A DNA stretch of 64,000 nucleotides from Lachnospiraceae bacterium (GCA_900199595.1 FZRB01000016.1:1-64000), one strand, 5' to 3'. Positions 18,501 through 26,188 are shown, counted from the stretch's first letter. A program made the numbers and translations. The notes: generated from the letters alone by a model not told the origin.

Positions 18501-18966
18501 AATAAATAAAATTATCCTTAGTAAAATCTATTTTTTCAGCTGTCTCATCAATTATTTCATTAAGACGCTTCATTCCTTTATACAAAGTCTCAACCAGCCA
18601 TTTACCATCCTCTGACTCGGCCATGGTTTTATCCTTATCATTCGCCGTCTTACGCGAACGATTTACAATCTCATCAAATCTTTCCTGCTTTTCCTTCTGA
18701 AACTGGTTCGTGTCAAGCAACTGATCAATTGTGTATTTAGGCTTTCCATTCTCTTCCTCAATCAACATGGAAAGTATGGCTGTTGTCATTCCGCCCTGTC
18801 TGTCTACGGATATAGAACCACTATTGCTCATAAGTTCCGCACGATTATGCTTATCCCCATAAAAAACATTATTATGATCCGGCGACACGGTATACTTGTC
18901 AAAACGTTGCTGAACTTCTGGCCCCATATTATCTATAACATTATTTTCACCTTCTACCTCTTTCAT
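15586..18966 (-). CDS. Large internally duplicated protein of unknown function
   Basis: The 1126-residue, lysine- and asparagine-rich protein has no signal peptide or membrane segment. Residues about 25-330 and about 500-800 are two diverged copies: GSISVDRQGGMTTAILSML versus GSISIDRTGGYSIAALHML, IDQLLDTNQFQKEKQERFDE versus IQDVFDPKKFRDKKLELFDE, WLVETLYKGMKRLNEIIDE versus WLVDTIYESIKGTVDLIDE. The last 300 residues are helical and charged. I recognise no known domain. The start follows AAAGGAG. A promoter (TATAAT at 19005-19000 on minus) precedes it. It is a stand-alone gene; a structural or secreted-effector role would be a guess. Confidence 0.8.
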   Translation of the reverse strand: MKEVEGENNVIDNMGPEVQQRFDKYTVSPDHNNVFYGDKHNRAELMSNSGSISVDRQGGMTTAILSMLIEEENGKPKYTIDQLLDTNQFQKEKQERFDEIVNRSRKTANDKDKTMAESEDGKWLVETLYKGMKRLNEIIDETAEKIDFTKDNFIYSEEFAKVAGLSSIAFDAWQEINRFEKMMHEAVQADRPELTTEESRRKHVDNMVIPLSTTYQYMQKSFDYHNKAQIDDINVSSYILNALHVKYVENIMRDWKNSGTKLSQYMADNNISHKMDQNRFAATMEMGDMSIRLATLPNIVAVADRRIQDGSLLKNVEYDDVNETFTNFPKLKNDNSDFDVEEMEIEKAAAPKKEPKTVDQIMASKGKWDHVADKIASNLMAVNKNLNMLDPNYNASTQLVLGLVGMKSDASKCIPTMKHLEEFLQKKHEGDKTFYETISEGMKPGEFYGLISELNDAFGDVIDMDNIGRLKPMDKAVYDAVKKEKMNTFKAGDEYSKKVDKYAFSLNRELKQSFLGDKYTPEQVEKDPKFKGGSISIDRTGGYSIAALHMLTMKENGKRKYSIQDVFDPKKFRDKKLELFDEVLDNSSKAGPRLQGIKNQSSRWLVDTIYESIKGTVDLIDELAEKLDFNDENFDKSEEYFQINLLGNIIHDAWQEICTFPELMDEKLKKEYPKLKNNKQRYDAFQDIVGPISDIGGEMIILDTEHNKLVNQNPDQPMQASKFLYAAIKQGPARDMFRQWHENGNGKTLTQYFRDNNLGAQYYAMNNAIGAANGSLEYNCSGSYERQKKIDNLFMNGILYKDLTYTPGKKGTAGVFNNAPTYDEEKEQVVFPKVKPEKKVIKKTEKKAAKKTVATFKNSSGENIPVNELIDYLQVLKQTAGEARGVFADSDEYMDFYMAIDDVMKAARNLKKTSNNILNGDVDRLKEYKEAVNNLKDCAEVYEVYKMKDHTKDKSKEPNKKALNSDDKRKLKIMSRVLHNNRYFNVDTPKLTNEEFLEKSDRALFRLKQGDYKNRKNYIQDSAYALYGQMYRVSGGDDKSVDLQQIMQEKIASGEFEKTLKSKKDPDKYIAPTEVAKKALNEDKMKEMANTVKKEVADNKNIIREVPRKGTVHQKGNDIDKMPKLV

Positions 18967-18999
18967 GGCAAAGCTCCTTTCTCAGATAATTAGCTAAGT

Positions 19000-19028
19000 A
19001 TTATACTAACATACAAATAGCAACAAAA
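19000..19028 (-). promoter_or_regulatory. Promoter of the 1126-residue protein gene
   Basis: TATAAT (19005-19000) is preceded, 17 bp upstream on the minus strand, by TTTTGT, a weak -35. The start codon is 34 bp downstream with AAAGGAG between. Confidence 0.6.
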
Positions 19029-19099
19029 GCGCAACCACTAAAAATGAACAAAAAAAGCTGATAAACACCAACTTACTTCTGCTGCTCATCCCAGGACTG

Positions 19100-19204
19100 T
19101 CTTAAAGAGATCAAATAACCGATGATAACGAAGGAATGTATTGCCACGAGCGCTACGAAGTCGTTTATAACAGACTGAATGAAATAATGGATGAATATTT
19201 TTAA
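19100..19204 (+). other. Possible coding remnant in the intergenic region
   Basis: Between the 1126-residue gene and hsp20 the plus strand carries a short open end that reads EGMYCHERYEVVYNRLNEIM and stops at 19202-19204. The preceding piece, in another frame, reads SQDCLKEIK. The composition looks protein-like but there is no start or SD, so it could be the decayed tail of a lost gene. The rest of 18967-19268 holds the promoter and terminator listed separately. Confidence 0.25.
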
Positions 19205-19256
19205 ACAAAAAACGGGATACCGCGGCCGTACCAATCAGGTACAACCACGATATCCC
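19205..19256 (-). terminator. Strong terminator of hsp20
   Basis: Read on the minus strand, arms at 19256-19238 and 19232-19214 pair over 19 bp, with only G-U wobbles as deviations, followed by GTTTTTTG. On the plus strand the same positions would be C-A mismatches, so the hairpin is strand-specific. It begins 13 bp after the hsp20 stop. Confidence 0.88.
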
Positions 19257-19268
19257 ATTAATTACATA

Positions 19269-19715
19269 TTATCCTTCAATGGCTATATACTGTTTTTCTG
19301 GAAGTTTTTCTGTTTCATTCTTTGGAATTGAAAGCTTTAGCACTCCATCCTCGAACTTAGCCTTTACATCTTCCTGTTTAACTGCATCTCCTACATAGAA
19401 GCTTCTCTGCATAGCACCTGCATAACGTTCCTGACGGATAATCTTGCCTTTCTTGTCTTTCTCATCCTTATCAAGTCCCTTTGCAGCACTTACTGACAGA
19501 TAACCATTTTCAAGCGTGAGCTTAATCTCATCTTTCTTAAATCCTGGCAAATCAATGTCCAGTTCGTACTTGTCATCATGCTCATGCACATCCGTCTTCA
19601 TGACCTGTGCAGCTCGTTTTCCATAAAGCTTGCGGTCAATATCACCGAAATCAAACCTTGGAAAATCCATCCAATCATCCAATAAGTTTTCTCCAAAAAT
19701 ACTAGGTAGTAACAT
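19269..19715 (-). CDS. hsp20: Small heat-shock protein, Hsp20/alpha-crystallin
   Basis: The 148-residue holdase chaperone has an alpha-crystallin domain at about residues 40-140 (YELDIDLPGFKKDEIKL, GYLSVSAAKG, ERYAGAMQRSFYVG, AKFEDGVLKLSIPK) and the C-terminal I-x-I-like LPEKQYIAIEG. The start follows GAAGGAGG. Regulation is visible: a CIRCE element overlaps the promoter (HrcA repression) and the 5' leader can fold to hide the SD (candidate RNA thermometer). It is monocistronic between its own promoter and terminator. Confidence 0.95.
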   Translation of the reverse strand: MLLPSIFGENLLDDWMDFPRFDFGDIDRKLYGKRAAQVMKTDVHEHDDKYELDIDLPGFKKDEIKLTLENGYLSVSAAKGLDKDEKDKKGKIIRQERYAGAMQRSFYVGDAVKQEDVKAKFEDGVLKLSIPKNETEKLPEKQYIAIEG

Positions 19716-19724
19716 AAGTCATTC

Positions 19725-19776
19725 CTCCTTCTCAAGAAAAATATATAATAATATGTTTCATGAGCAAGGGAAGGAG
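19725..19776 (-). promoter_or_regulatory. Candidate RNA thermometer in the hsp20 leader
   Basis: In the transcript, CTCCTT (19776-19771) can pair with the SD AAGGAG (19730-19725) and CTCA (19764-19761) with TGAG (19734-19731). A six-base bulge lies on one side, and the AU-rich loop can itself form a weak ATAT/ATAT stem. This would occlude the ribosome binding site at low temperature, as in ROSE/FourU-type elements of small heat-shock genes. It is predicted only from complementarity. Confidence 0.5.
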
Positions 19777-19824
19777 CGTTTGGATTCTTTATCGGAATCT
19801 TCTCTATTCCTTTGTTCTGACTAT

Positions 19825-19867
19825 GTTATAGCACTAATTGTTAGCACTGTCAAGAGGTGAGTGCTAA
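19825..19867 (-). promoter_or_regulatory. CIRCE operator overlapping the hsp20 promoter
   Basis: TTAGCACTG-N9-GAGTGCTAA (19841-19867) matches the HrcA-binding CIRCE consensus in 17 of 18 arm positions. On the minus strand a sigma-A promoter lies across it: TTGACA (19853-19848), 17 bp, TATAAC (19830-19825). HrcA binding would cover the -35 box. The resulting leader is about 100 nt. Confidence 0.92.
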
Positions 19868-19884
19868 TTTTTTTATAAATGGTG

Positions 19885-20014
19885 TTAGTTTTCTTTAAAT
19901 GTATCCATGATACGAGGCTCTTCTCCCCACCAGATCATCATTTAAGCGTGCGAACATTGGTGCAAATTCACCGAGCTGATTTCTTCCTGCTGTCTGTACG
20001 ATTTTCTCTGCCAT
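19885..20014 (-). pseudogene. Chimeric scar: carboxymuconolactone decarboxylase start joined to a flavodoxin piece
   Basis: The ATG at 20014 directly abuts the aldo/keto reductase stop and reads 27 residues of a carboxymuconolactone-decarboxylase-like N-terminus (MAEKIVQTAGRNQLGEFAPM, then FARLNDD), ending at a stop at 19895. Beyond NDD the homology jumps frame: 19933-19885 reads WWGEEPRIMDTFKEN, an internal flavodoxin sequence close to the IWWGKEPMVIRTF of the flavodoxin gene at 21.1-21.9 kb. The junction near 19934-19940 is best explained by a deletion that fused two neighbouring genes. The residual ORF is 39 residues. Confidence 0.7.
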
Positions 20015-21070
20015 TTACTTATCTCCTCCTATGATTTTCTGCGTTCCGGTTGTCCATACATGCTTCTTTGATGCATCGTTTCTCTTGTTCTGAGCCATAA
20101 CACCTGCAAGTGAATGAGGAACATATGGTTCTTCAAGATAGGCAAGCTCTTCATCCGTAAGCTTCAGATCTACCGCTTTTGAAGCACCTTCAATATGATG
20201 AAGCTTAGTTGCCCCAACTACAGGTGATGTAACTTTTGTGAGAAGCCATGCCAGGGATACCTCCGTCATTGTTACACCATGTTTCTCAGCAAGTTCTGCC
20301 ACACGACCTATGATTATAGCATCCTGTTCTGCAGTAGCATCATATTTGAACTTTGCATATGTATCTTCTGCGGCTCTCTTTGTTTCACCATCTCCCGGCT
20401 TTCTGGAAAGCCTTCCGCTTGCCAGAGCGCTGTAAGGGGTGAGTGCGATATTTTCTTCCTCACAATATGGAACCATCTCTCGCTCTTCTTCACGGAAAAT
20501 CAGATTATAATGTCCCTGGATTGAAACAAACTTGGCAAATCCTTCTTTTTCTGCCAGTGCATTGGCCTTTGCGATCTGCCATGCAAAGCAGTTTGAAATG
20601 CCAATGTATCTGGCCTTCCCTGCCTTCACGATTCGATTTAAACCATCCATGATATCGTAAACATCTGTATTCCAATCCCACATGTGATATATATATAGAT
20701 CCACATAGTCCATACCAAGGTTCTGAAGGCTTGTGTTTATCATATTTTCTATATGCTGCTGACCTGTTATTCCATTTTCAATCTCTTCAGGTGTTCTTGG
20801 TAAAAATTTGGTTGCAACAACTACATCTTCTCTCTTTGCAAAATCCTTAAGCGCACGTCCCACATACTGTTCACTGGTTCCACTCTGATAGGCTATCGCT
20901 GTATCATAGAAATTAACTCCCAGCTCAATACCTCTTTTTATGATTTCTCTCGAATGCTCTTCATCGATTGTCCAGCTATGCTGTCCTTTCGTTGCATCAC
21001 CAAATCCCATACATCCCATGCAGATACGGGAAACATTCAAATCTGAATTTCCAAGTTTTGTATAATTCAT
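20015..21070 (-). CDS. Aldo/keto reductase
   Basis: The 351-residue NADPH-dependent oxidoreductase has a TIM barrel with the tetrad: Asp and Tyr in NFYDTAIAY (near residue 55), Lys in VVATKFLP, His in DLYIYHMWDW; the cofactor region is SPVVGATKLHHIEGA. It resembles YghZ/YhdN-like enzymes that reduce aldehydes and methylglyoxal. Its ATG overlaps the stop of the flavodoxin gene, so the two are co-translated. Together with the LysR gene and the carboxymuconolactone-decarboxylase remnant it forms a familiar redox-stress cluster. Confidence 0.92.
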   Translation of the reverse strand: MNYTKLGNSDLNVSRICMGCMGFGDATKGQHSWTIDEEHSREIIKRGIELGVNFYDTAIAYQSGTSEQYVGRALKDFAKREDVVVATKFLPRTPEEIENGITGQQHIENMINTSLQNLGMDYVDLYIYHMWDWNTDVYDIMDGLNRIVKAGKARYIGISNCFAWQIAKANALAEKEGFAKFVSIQGHYNLIFREEEREMVPYCEEENIALTPYSALASGRLSRKPGDGETKRAAEDTYAKFKYDATAEQDAIIIGRVAELAEKHGVTMTEVSLAWLLTKVTSPVVGATKLHHIEGASKAVDLKLTDEELAYLEEPYVPHSLAGVMAQNKRNDASKKHVWTTGTQKIIGGDK

Positions 21071-21894
21071 TGTCCTTCTCCTTTCTTTTTATCTTCATTT
21101 TCTTGCTTAGCTTCTGTAGTCACATCAATGTTATTTTTCAGAATTGATTTCACCCAATTTGAAATCTCCGTTCTCGACATATCCGATAAATCTTTTCCTG
21201 TTAATACGGTTGCTTTCTTTGCATATTTTTTTATTCCAGGAATACTTCCTTCTATTCCACTACCGCCACTGGTACAAAACGGAATCAGTTTTTTACCTTT
21301 CCAGTTATATTTCTGAAGAAAGGTTCTGATAACCATAGGCTCTTTTCCCCACCAGATTGGGTATCCTATATAAATTGTATCATACTGATTTATATTCTTA
21401 ATCTGTGTTACAATCTCAGGACGTGCATCTAATTTCTGTTCTTTTTCTGCAACTTTTAAAAGCTTGTTATAATTCTGTGTATATGCTTTTTTCTCACATA
21501 ATTCAATTATATCTGCCCCAGCCTCATTTGCCAAAATTTTTGCAACTTTTTTAGTTGTTCCACTGTGTGAAAAATACACTACCAGGCTTTTTTTCTTTCC
21601 ATCAGAAACCACTACCCTACAAGAATAGGTCTTTTTACCAATCTTTGCTTTGATTGTTGTAGTACCAGCTTTTTTACCAGTAACCTTCCCTTTCTTTAAA
21701 GTTGCTACTTTTTTATTTTCGCTAATCCATTTTACTTTCTTTTTGTTATTTTGAACTTTTAAGGAAACTGTCTGTCCTTTTTTTATAGATATTGTTTTAA
21801 AATTCAAGCATGGGTCTGTTTTGGCAGATGCCTCTACGCCTTGAAACATTAGTAACGCCATTATCAACAAAACGCTTATAATTATCCTTTTCAT
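21067..21894 (-). CDS. Exported flavodoxin with an N-terminal Ig-like domain
   Basis: The 275-residue protein starts with a signal peptide (MKRIIISVLLIMALLMFQG, likely cleavage near ASA at 22-24), then a BIG2-type Ig-like domain (residues about 30-100, KVATLKKGKVTGKKAGTTTI). A flavodoxin domain follows from about 100, with the FMN phosphate loop SHSGTTKKVA, YIGYPIWWGKEPMVI and PFCTSGGSGIEGS. Flavodoxins are normally cytosolic, so an exported one implies extracytoplasmic electron transfer. The SD GGAGG fixes the start. Confidence 0.85.
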   Translation of the reverse strand: MKRIIISVLLIMALLMFQGVEASAKTDPCLNFKTISIKKGQTVSLKVQNNKKKVKWISENKKVATLKKGKVTGKKAGTTTIKAKIGKKTYSCRVVVSDGKKKSLVVYFSHSGTTKKVAKILANEAGADIIELCEKKAYTQNYNKLLKVAEKEQKLDARPEIVTQIKNINQYDTIYIGYPIWWGKEPMVIRTFLQKYNWKGKKLIPFCTSGGSGIEGSIPGIKKYAKKATVLTGKDLSDMSRTEISNWVKSILKNNIDVTTEAKQENEDKKKGEGQ

Positions 21895-21925
21895 ACAGCT
21901 CCTCCATTCCTCATATTAATGCTTA

Positions 21926-22030
21926 TTAGTATTTCTCATCAAGATTTAGATTTTTTTCTGTCTTTTCTTCATATTCTTCAGTTTCATCCTCTTCTGATAA
22001 GAATCCCGCAATAATATCTTCTACATTCAT
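21926..22030 (-). CDS. Possible small acidic ORF (34 aa)
   Basis: An ATG at 22030 opens a 34-codon frame, MNVEDIIAGFLSEEDETEEY continuing as a very acidic tail ending in NLDEKY. AGGGAGAAG lies about 11 bp upstream, but another ATG in a different frame intervenes. It is upstream of the flavodoxin gene on the same strand and may be a leader peptide or chance. No homologue is known to me. The rest of 21895-22234 is the intergenic region between this unit and the LysR gene. Confidence 0.3.
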   Translation of the reverse strand: MNVEDIIAGFLSEEDETEEYEEKTEKNLNLDEKY

Positions 22031-22140
22031 ACCATTTTCTTCTCCCTAAATGTTCATATCTCTCACATTATTTTTCTATCTTTCACTCATTATAACTTTC
22101 AAAACCTTTTATATCAAATACGTATTTTATATGAGGTTGC

Positions 22141-22155
22141 ATACCTAAAAGGTAT
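22141..22155. promoter_or_regulatory. Candidate LysR-type operator
   Basis: ATACCTAAAAGGTAT is a perfect palindrome of two ATACC arms about 5 bases, with the T-N11-A feature of LysR sites. It lies between the opposed LysR and flavodoxin/aldo-keto reductase units, about 80 bp before the LysR start. A TATAAT-like stretch follows at 22160-22175. Confidence 0.5.
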
Positions 22156-22234
22156 GTTATATAATATGTATAATATGACACCTATATCAGAATGACACCC
22201 AAATTAAAATAATTTTAAGTTTCGGGAGATAATA

Positions 22235-23119
22235 ATGGATATACGCACACTTCAATATTTTTTAGCAATCGCAAGAGAAGAAAGCATAACAAAAGCAGCT
22301 GAATCACTTAACATGACTCAACCGCCTCTCTCTAGACAAATAAAAGATTTAGAAGAAGAACTCGGCAAACAACTATTCATTCGTGGAAGTAAAAAGATTT
22401 CACTAACTGAAGATGGACTTTTACTCAAAAAACGAGCTGAAGAAATAGTTGCTCTAATGGATAAAACTATGCATGAATTAAACTCTTATGAAGAATCCAT
22501 AACCGGTGATATTCTAATTGCTGCTGGCGAAACAGAAAATATCTCTATTCTAGCCGAAATAGGTAAATCACTGAATCAAAAATACCCTGACATCCATTAT
22601 AAAATATATAGTAGTGATTCAAAGTATGTAAACGATAAAATAGACAACGGTCTTGTCGACCTTGGACTTGTAATCGGAACTGTTGACATCAAAAAATATG
22701 ATTATATTCAGCTTCCTGTCTCTGACCGCTGGGGAATCATTATGAAGGAGACCGATGAACTTACTAAATACGACCAAATCTCTTCCAATCAACTGATAGA
22801 CAAGCCTCTTCTATTATCACACCAGGCATCTGATAACAATGAGATTATGTCTTGGTTTCAGGAAAACGGAGTTGTTCCAAATATCGTTACAACCTATAAT
22901 CTTGCATATAATGCATCTGTCTTTGTCAAAACAGGTTTTGGATACATGCTTGCACTCGATAACATCCTTAATACAACTACCGGTTCCGGTCTGGTCTTCA
23001 GACCAATAACACCTGGTCTAAAAGCAAATATGTACGTCATCTGGAAGAAGAATCAAATATTTGGAAAAGCAGCAAGTATATATCTTGACGAAATAAAAAA
23101 ACTCTTTAACAAATCATAG
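22235..23119 (+). CDS. LysR-family transcriptional regulator
   Basis: The 294-residue protein has an N-terminal winged HTH (MDIRTLQYFLAIAREESITK, AAESLNMTQPPLSRQIKDLE) and a periplasmic-binding-like effector domain (residues about 90-290). It is transcribed away from the flavodoxin/aldo-keto reductase operon, the usual layout for a LysR protein that controls its neighbour and itself. Redox or quinone-like inducers are typical of such clusters; the actual inducer is unknown. The SD is GGGAGAT. Confidence 0.93.
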   Translation: MDIRTLQYFLAIAREESITKAAESLNMTQPPLSRQIKDLEEELGKQLFIRGSKKISLTEDGLLLKKRAEEIVALMDKTMHELNSYEESITGDILIAAGETENISILAEIGKSLNQKYPDIHYKIYSSDSKYVNDKIDNGLVDLGLVIGTVDIKKYDYIQLPVSDRWGIIMKETDELTKYDQISSNQLIDKPLLLSHQASDNNEIMSWFQENGVVPNIVTTYNLAYNASVFVKTGFGYMLALDNILNTTTGSGLVFRPITPGLKANMYVIWKKNQIFGKAASIYLDEIKKLFNKS

Positions 23120-23148
23120 TGAATCCTTCCAGATATATTCAATCCATC

Positions 23149-24480
23149 TTAATCGCAAACTATAATACCACCAAAATAATCTGGATTACCGTTACTATCA
23201 GTCAATACAAATCCTCTGGTGTGAAGAACTATATATGTGCCGTCTTTTTTACGAGCGCGGTAATGAATCGGCTGTACTTCTGCCTTTCCACTCAGTACAG
23301 ACTTTGTTCCATAATCTAACACTTCAATATCTTCTGGATGAACAACTTCACGGAATATCTTGTCCGCATGGTACATATATTCCGATTCAAAACCGAAGTC
23401 ATCAACCAGCGATAATGACCATCTGGAAAAATCATAGCGCATATCACTTAGATATACATATCCACCTCCTGTTACCGTAACCAGAGCGCCAAAAAATGCA
23501 TCAAGCAGCCTCTTTCTTTCTGGTGGGATTGGAGTATCTATCATATCCAGATTTTTCAGGCCTTCAACTGTTTTTTGCGACTTTATTGTATTTTTATCTA
23601 TATACATCAGCTGATCAGCACGCTCTAAAACATTTGAAAAAGTCTTATCTTCTGCCCCAAATGACGCTATACCGACAGCTATAACAGGACCAGAACGAGA
23701 TTTTCTATTGCTCTCGGATTCTTCTCTTATCGTTCTAATCAGATAATCGCGGTTCTCATAATCCTGTCCAGTTAATACAGAAACAAACTCATCGCCCCCG
23801 ACTCTGAACACAGGACTATGTTGAAAAGTCTCACATATCAGACGGCATGCTGCCTGAATAGCCTCATCTCCATAACTGTGTCCTCTCGTGTCATTGATAA
23901 TTTTTAGATCATTTATGTCACACATTACAACACTGAACTCGGTGCCTTCAGAATCAGAACTAATCATTTCATCTAGAGCATCCACATATTCCTTAAATGC
24001 ATGATTATTCTTAACACCTGTTAACTCGTCACGTCTAGCCATAATCTCAGCAGACTTAAGATTCTTTTTCTGCTTTTCTTTTTCCTTGAATTCTTTCTCG
24101 ATATCATCAAGGCAGCATACTATATGCTTTTTATCATTGCACAAGACAAATATATGTCTCATATGCCTGACACTGCCTTCTGCTATAGATCTAAATGAAA
24201 CGCTAAAAACCCCTCTATCAGAAAATCCCTCTATTATCTTCTCTTTACTACAGCTTTCCGCCAGCATCTGAATATCATCAGGATGTACAAATCTATCAGC
24301 ATTTTTAAGACAATCAGCAAAGAAATCCTCTCCTTCACTAGGAAAGCCCGAAGCCCCAGCATTAATAGTATCATTAAATACAAAATAACGATTTGTATCC
24401 AGATCAACATAATAAACACACACATAATGTTTTGCCAATGAAAAAGCCACCTGATTAAATACTTCTGGATTATTAATCAT
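23149..24480 (-). CDS. PAS-GGDEF-PAS diguanylate cyclase
   Basis: The 443-residue soluble protein has an N-terminal PAS-like region (residues about 10-135), a GGDEF domain (about 150-300) with the intact catalytic motif RVGGDEF near residue 225, and a C-terminal PAS fold (about 335-443, VHPEDIEVLDYGTKSV, PIHYRARKKDGTYIVL). It should make cyclic di-GMP from two GTP. The inhibitory RxxD I-site is not apparent five residues before GGDEF. It converges with the LysR gene, 29 bp apart. Confidence 0.88.
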   Translation of the reverse strand: MINNPEVFNQVAFSLAKHYVCVYYVDLDTNRYFVFNDTINAGASGFPSEGEDFFADCLKNADRFVHPDDIQMLAESCSKEKIIEGFSDRGVFSVSFRSIAEGSVRHMRHIFVLCNDKKHIVCCLDDIEKEFKEKEKQKKNLKSAEIMARRDELTGVKNNHAFKEYVDALDEMISSDSEGTEFSVVMCDINDLKIINDTRGHSYGDEAIQAACRLICETFQHSPVFRVGGDEFVSVLTGQDYENRDYLIRTIREESESNRKSRSGPVIAVGIASFGAEDKTFSNVLERADQLMYIDKNTIKSQKTVEGLKNLDMIDTPIPPERKRLLDAFFGALVTVTGGGYVYLSDMRYDFSRWSLSLVDDFGFESEYMYHADKIFREVVHPEDIEVLDYGTKSVLSGKAEVQPIHYRARKKDGTYIVLHTRGFVLTDSNGNPDYFGGIIVCD

Positions 24481-24548
24481 GTATCTCCCCTCACTCTCAC
24501 AAAATACCTATCCACTAATTAAATTATTATAAAAACTCTTTTCCATAC

Positions 24549-26014
24549 TTATACTAACATAAGTATCTTGTTCTTAAAAGCAAATATGGTTTTTTTTCCT
24601 GAGAATGCTATCCCAAATTTAATGATATCCGCTACACCCTCCTCACGCATTTCTGTGTCATACCCTTTTTTATTGATCTGATCAAGAGCTTCTGCAGATA
24701 AGGCATCCAGTTCCTCATCGTTCAGATCTTTATCCCATTTTAATTCCATGATCATTCCCGGATATTTATTTCCCCTGGGGAACAGGCTGATATCATATCG
24801 TCCGTCGCCGGACTCTCTGTTTGACCTGATCTGATACTGATTATCCATCAAAGCAATAAGCCCAAGAACCAGCCCATGATAAAACCCTTCTGCTCCGGCA
24901 TCATAGAAGCTGATACTCTTCTTTAAGTATTCTCCTATTCCGTCCTGCAGTTTCTTTGTATCCTGTGAAAAAAGACTCTCAGCGATCTTATTGGCTGTAG
25001 CTCTCCCCATTGCGCCGATCTGCATCAGATGCGATAGGATCTCACTCTTATATACTGCAGCTATCTCGCGGTTCGGTATCGAAACCTCACACAGCCATGC
25101 TCCATCGTCCTGAAGTTCCTTCTTTGGTGTCTTCAGATATCCGGATACTAGAAGCAGACTGTATATATTCGCAGGATCTTCTGCAAGCGATCTGTACACC
25201 ACGTTCTGATCGATCCTGGCAATCACACGCTCGCCCTGAAGAAGGGAATACAGTTTCTCAGTGATATCATCCGTTGCCACCTTCAGTACATCTTCCAGTA
25301 CTTCGTTCTTTCCGGTATTCACCCAGTATGCCTGCGGCAGGCATCCTCTTGACAAGTAATTGATCACTGACCACGGGTTATATATTTCCTTGCTCCCGAA
25401 GAAATATCCATCATACCAGTTACGAAGTTCTTCCTCGTTATCGGATGCTCCATAATAAGCAAGCATTTCTCTCACTTCCGATTCAGTGAATCCAAAGAAA
25501 CCATCGTACTCCTCGTCCATCACTGAATTAACAGTAAGATTATATAAACCGCTGAAAATGCTCTCCTGCGCTATCCGAAGTATTCCGGTCAGGAATCCAT
25601 ATGACTGGTTGCTGTTATCCTTGAACGCCCCGGAAAAAAAGTTCCTCATAAATCCGATGATCTCATCATAGAACTCCTTCGAATACCCTTCCTGGATCGG
25701 AGTATCGTACTCATCAATGATGATGATCGGAGCTTTTTTGTAATGAGCTGCAAGCATTTTGGAAAGCTTTTGAAGAGAAGCCGAAAGCTCTACTTCATTC
25801 GCCTGTCCGTTTAATACTTTCTCAAAATAGTCTTTCTCATACTTTTCGAGTTTATCACTGTTTTGTAGTTCAGAATGTCTTCCGAATTCTTCCTGCAGCA
25901 ACCCGGAGATCTTTGCAAAGGTTGCTTCCCAGGAATCATACCTTCCTTGCAGAATTCCGTTACTCTACGCTCCGATATTCCCCATAACGCAGCCATTTGC
26001 TTGCAGGATTTCAT
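24549..26014 (-). pseudogene. AAA-ATPase/PDDEXK gene lacking its Walker A half, fused to an HTH fragment
   Basis: The 3' part (24549-25940) encodes an AAA-ATPase-like domain (IIIIDEYDTPIQ Walker B) and a C-terminal PD-(D/E)XK region (DGRYDISLFPRG, MIMELKWDKD). In-frame homology runs back past the first ATG to GRYDSWEATFAKISGLLQEE, so the annotated ATG is not native, and the first 100 or so residues with Walker A are missing. Upstream, an ATG at 26014 with SD AAGGGGG starts an HTH protein (MKSCKQMAALWGISERRVTE) that runs out of frame into the ATPase near 25940-25965. A deletion joined two genes. Confidence 0.75.
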
Positions 26015-26062
26015 ATGGACATACCCCCTTTTCATCTATCATCTCCTACAGTATAAACATTA

Positions 26063-26101
26063 TTCGGAAGGATATCAATTTACATTTGATATCTTTCCGA
26101 A
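26063..26101. repeat. 16-bp inverted repeat upstream of the HTH fragment
   Basis: TTCGGAAGGATATCAA and TTGATATCTTTCCGAA pair around a 7-base loop with one G-U. No T-run follows on either strand, so it is more like an operator or mobile-element end than a terminator. It lies 49 bp upstream of the HTH fragment's ATG. Confidence 0.6.
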
Positions 26102-26188
26102 CAAAGTCGCCTTATGTACTTCATATCTATCCAATAGACATGAAATGGTTCACACTCCATCCACAACTTTCCCCTTCACAATTAACAA

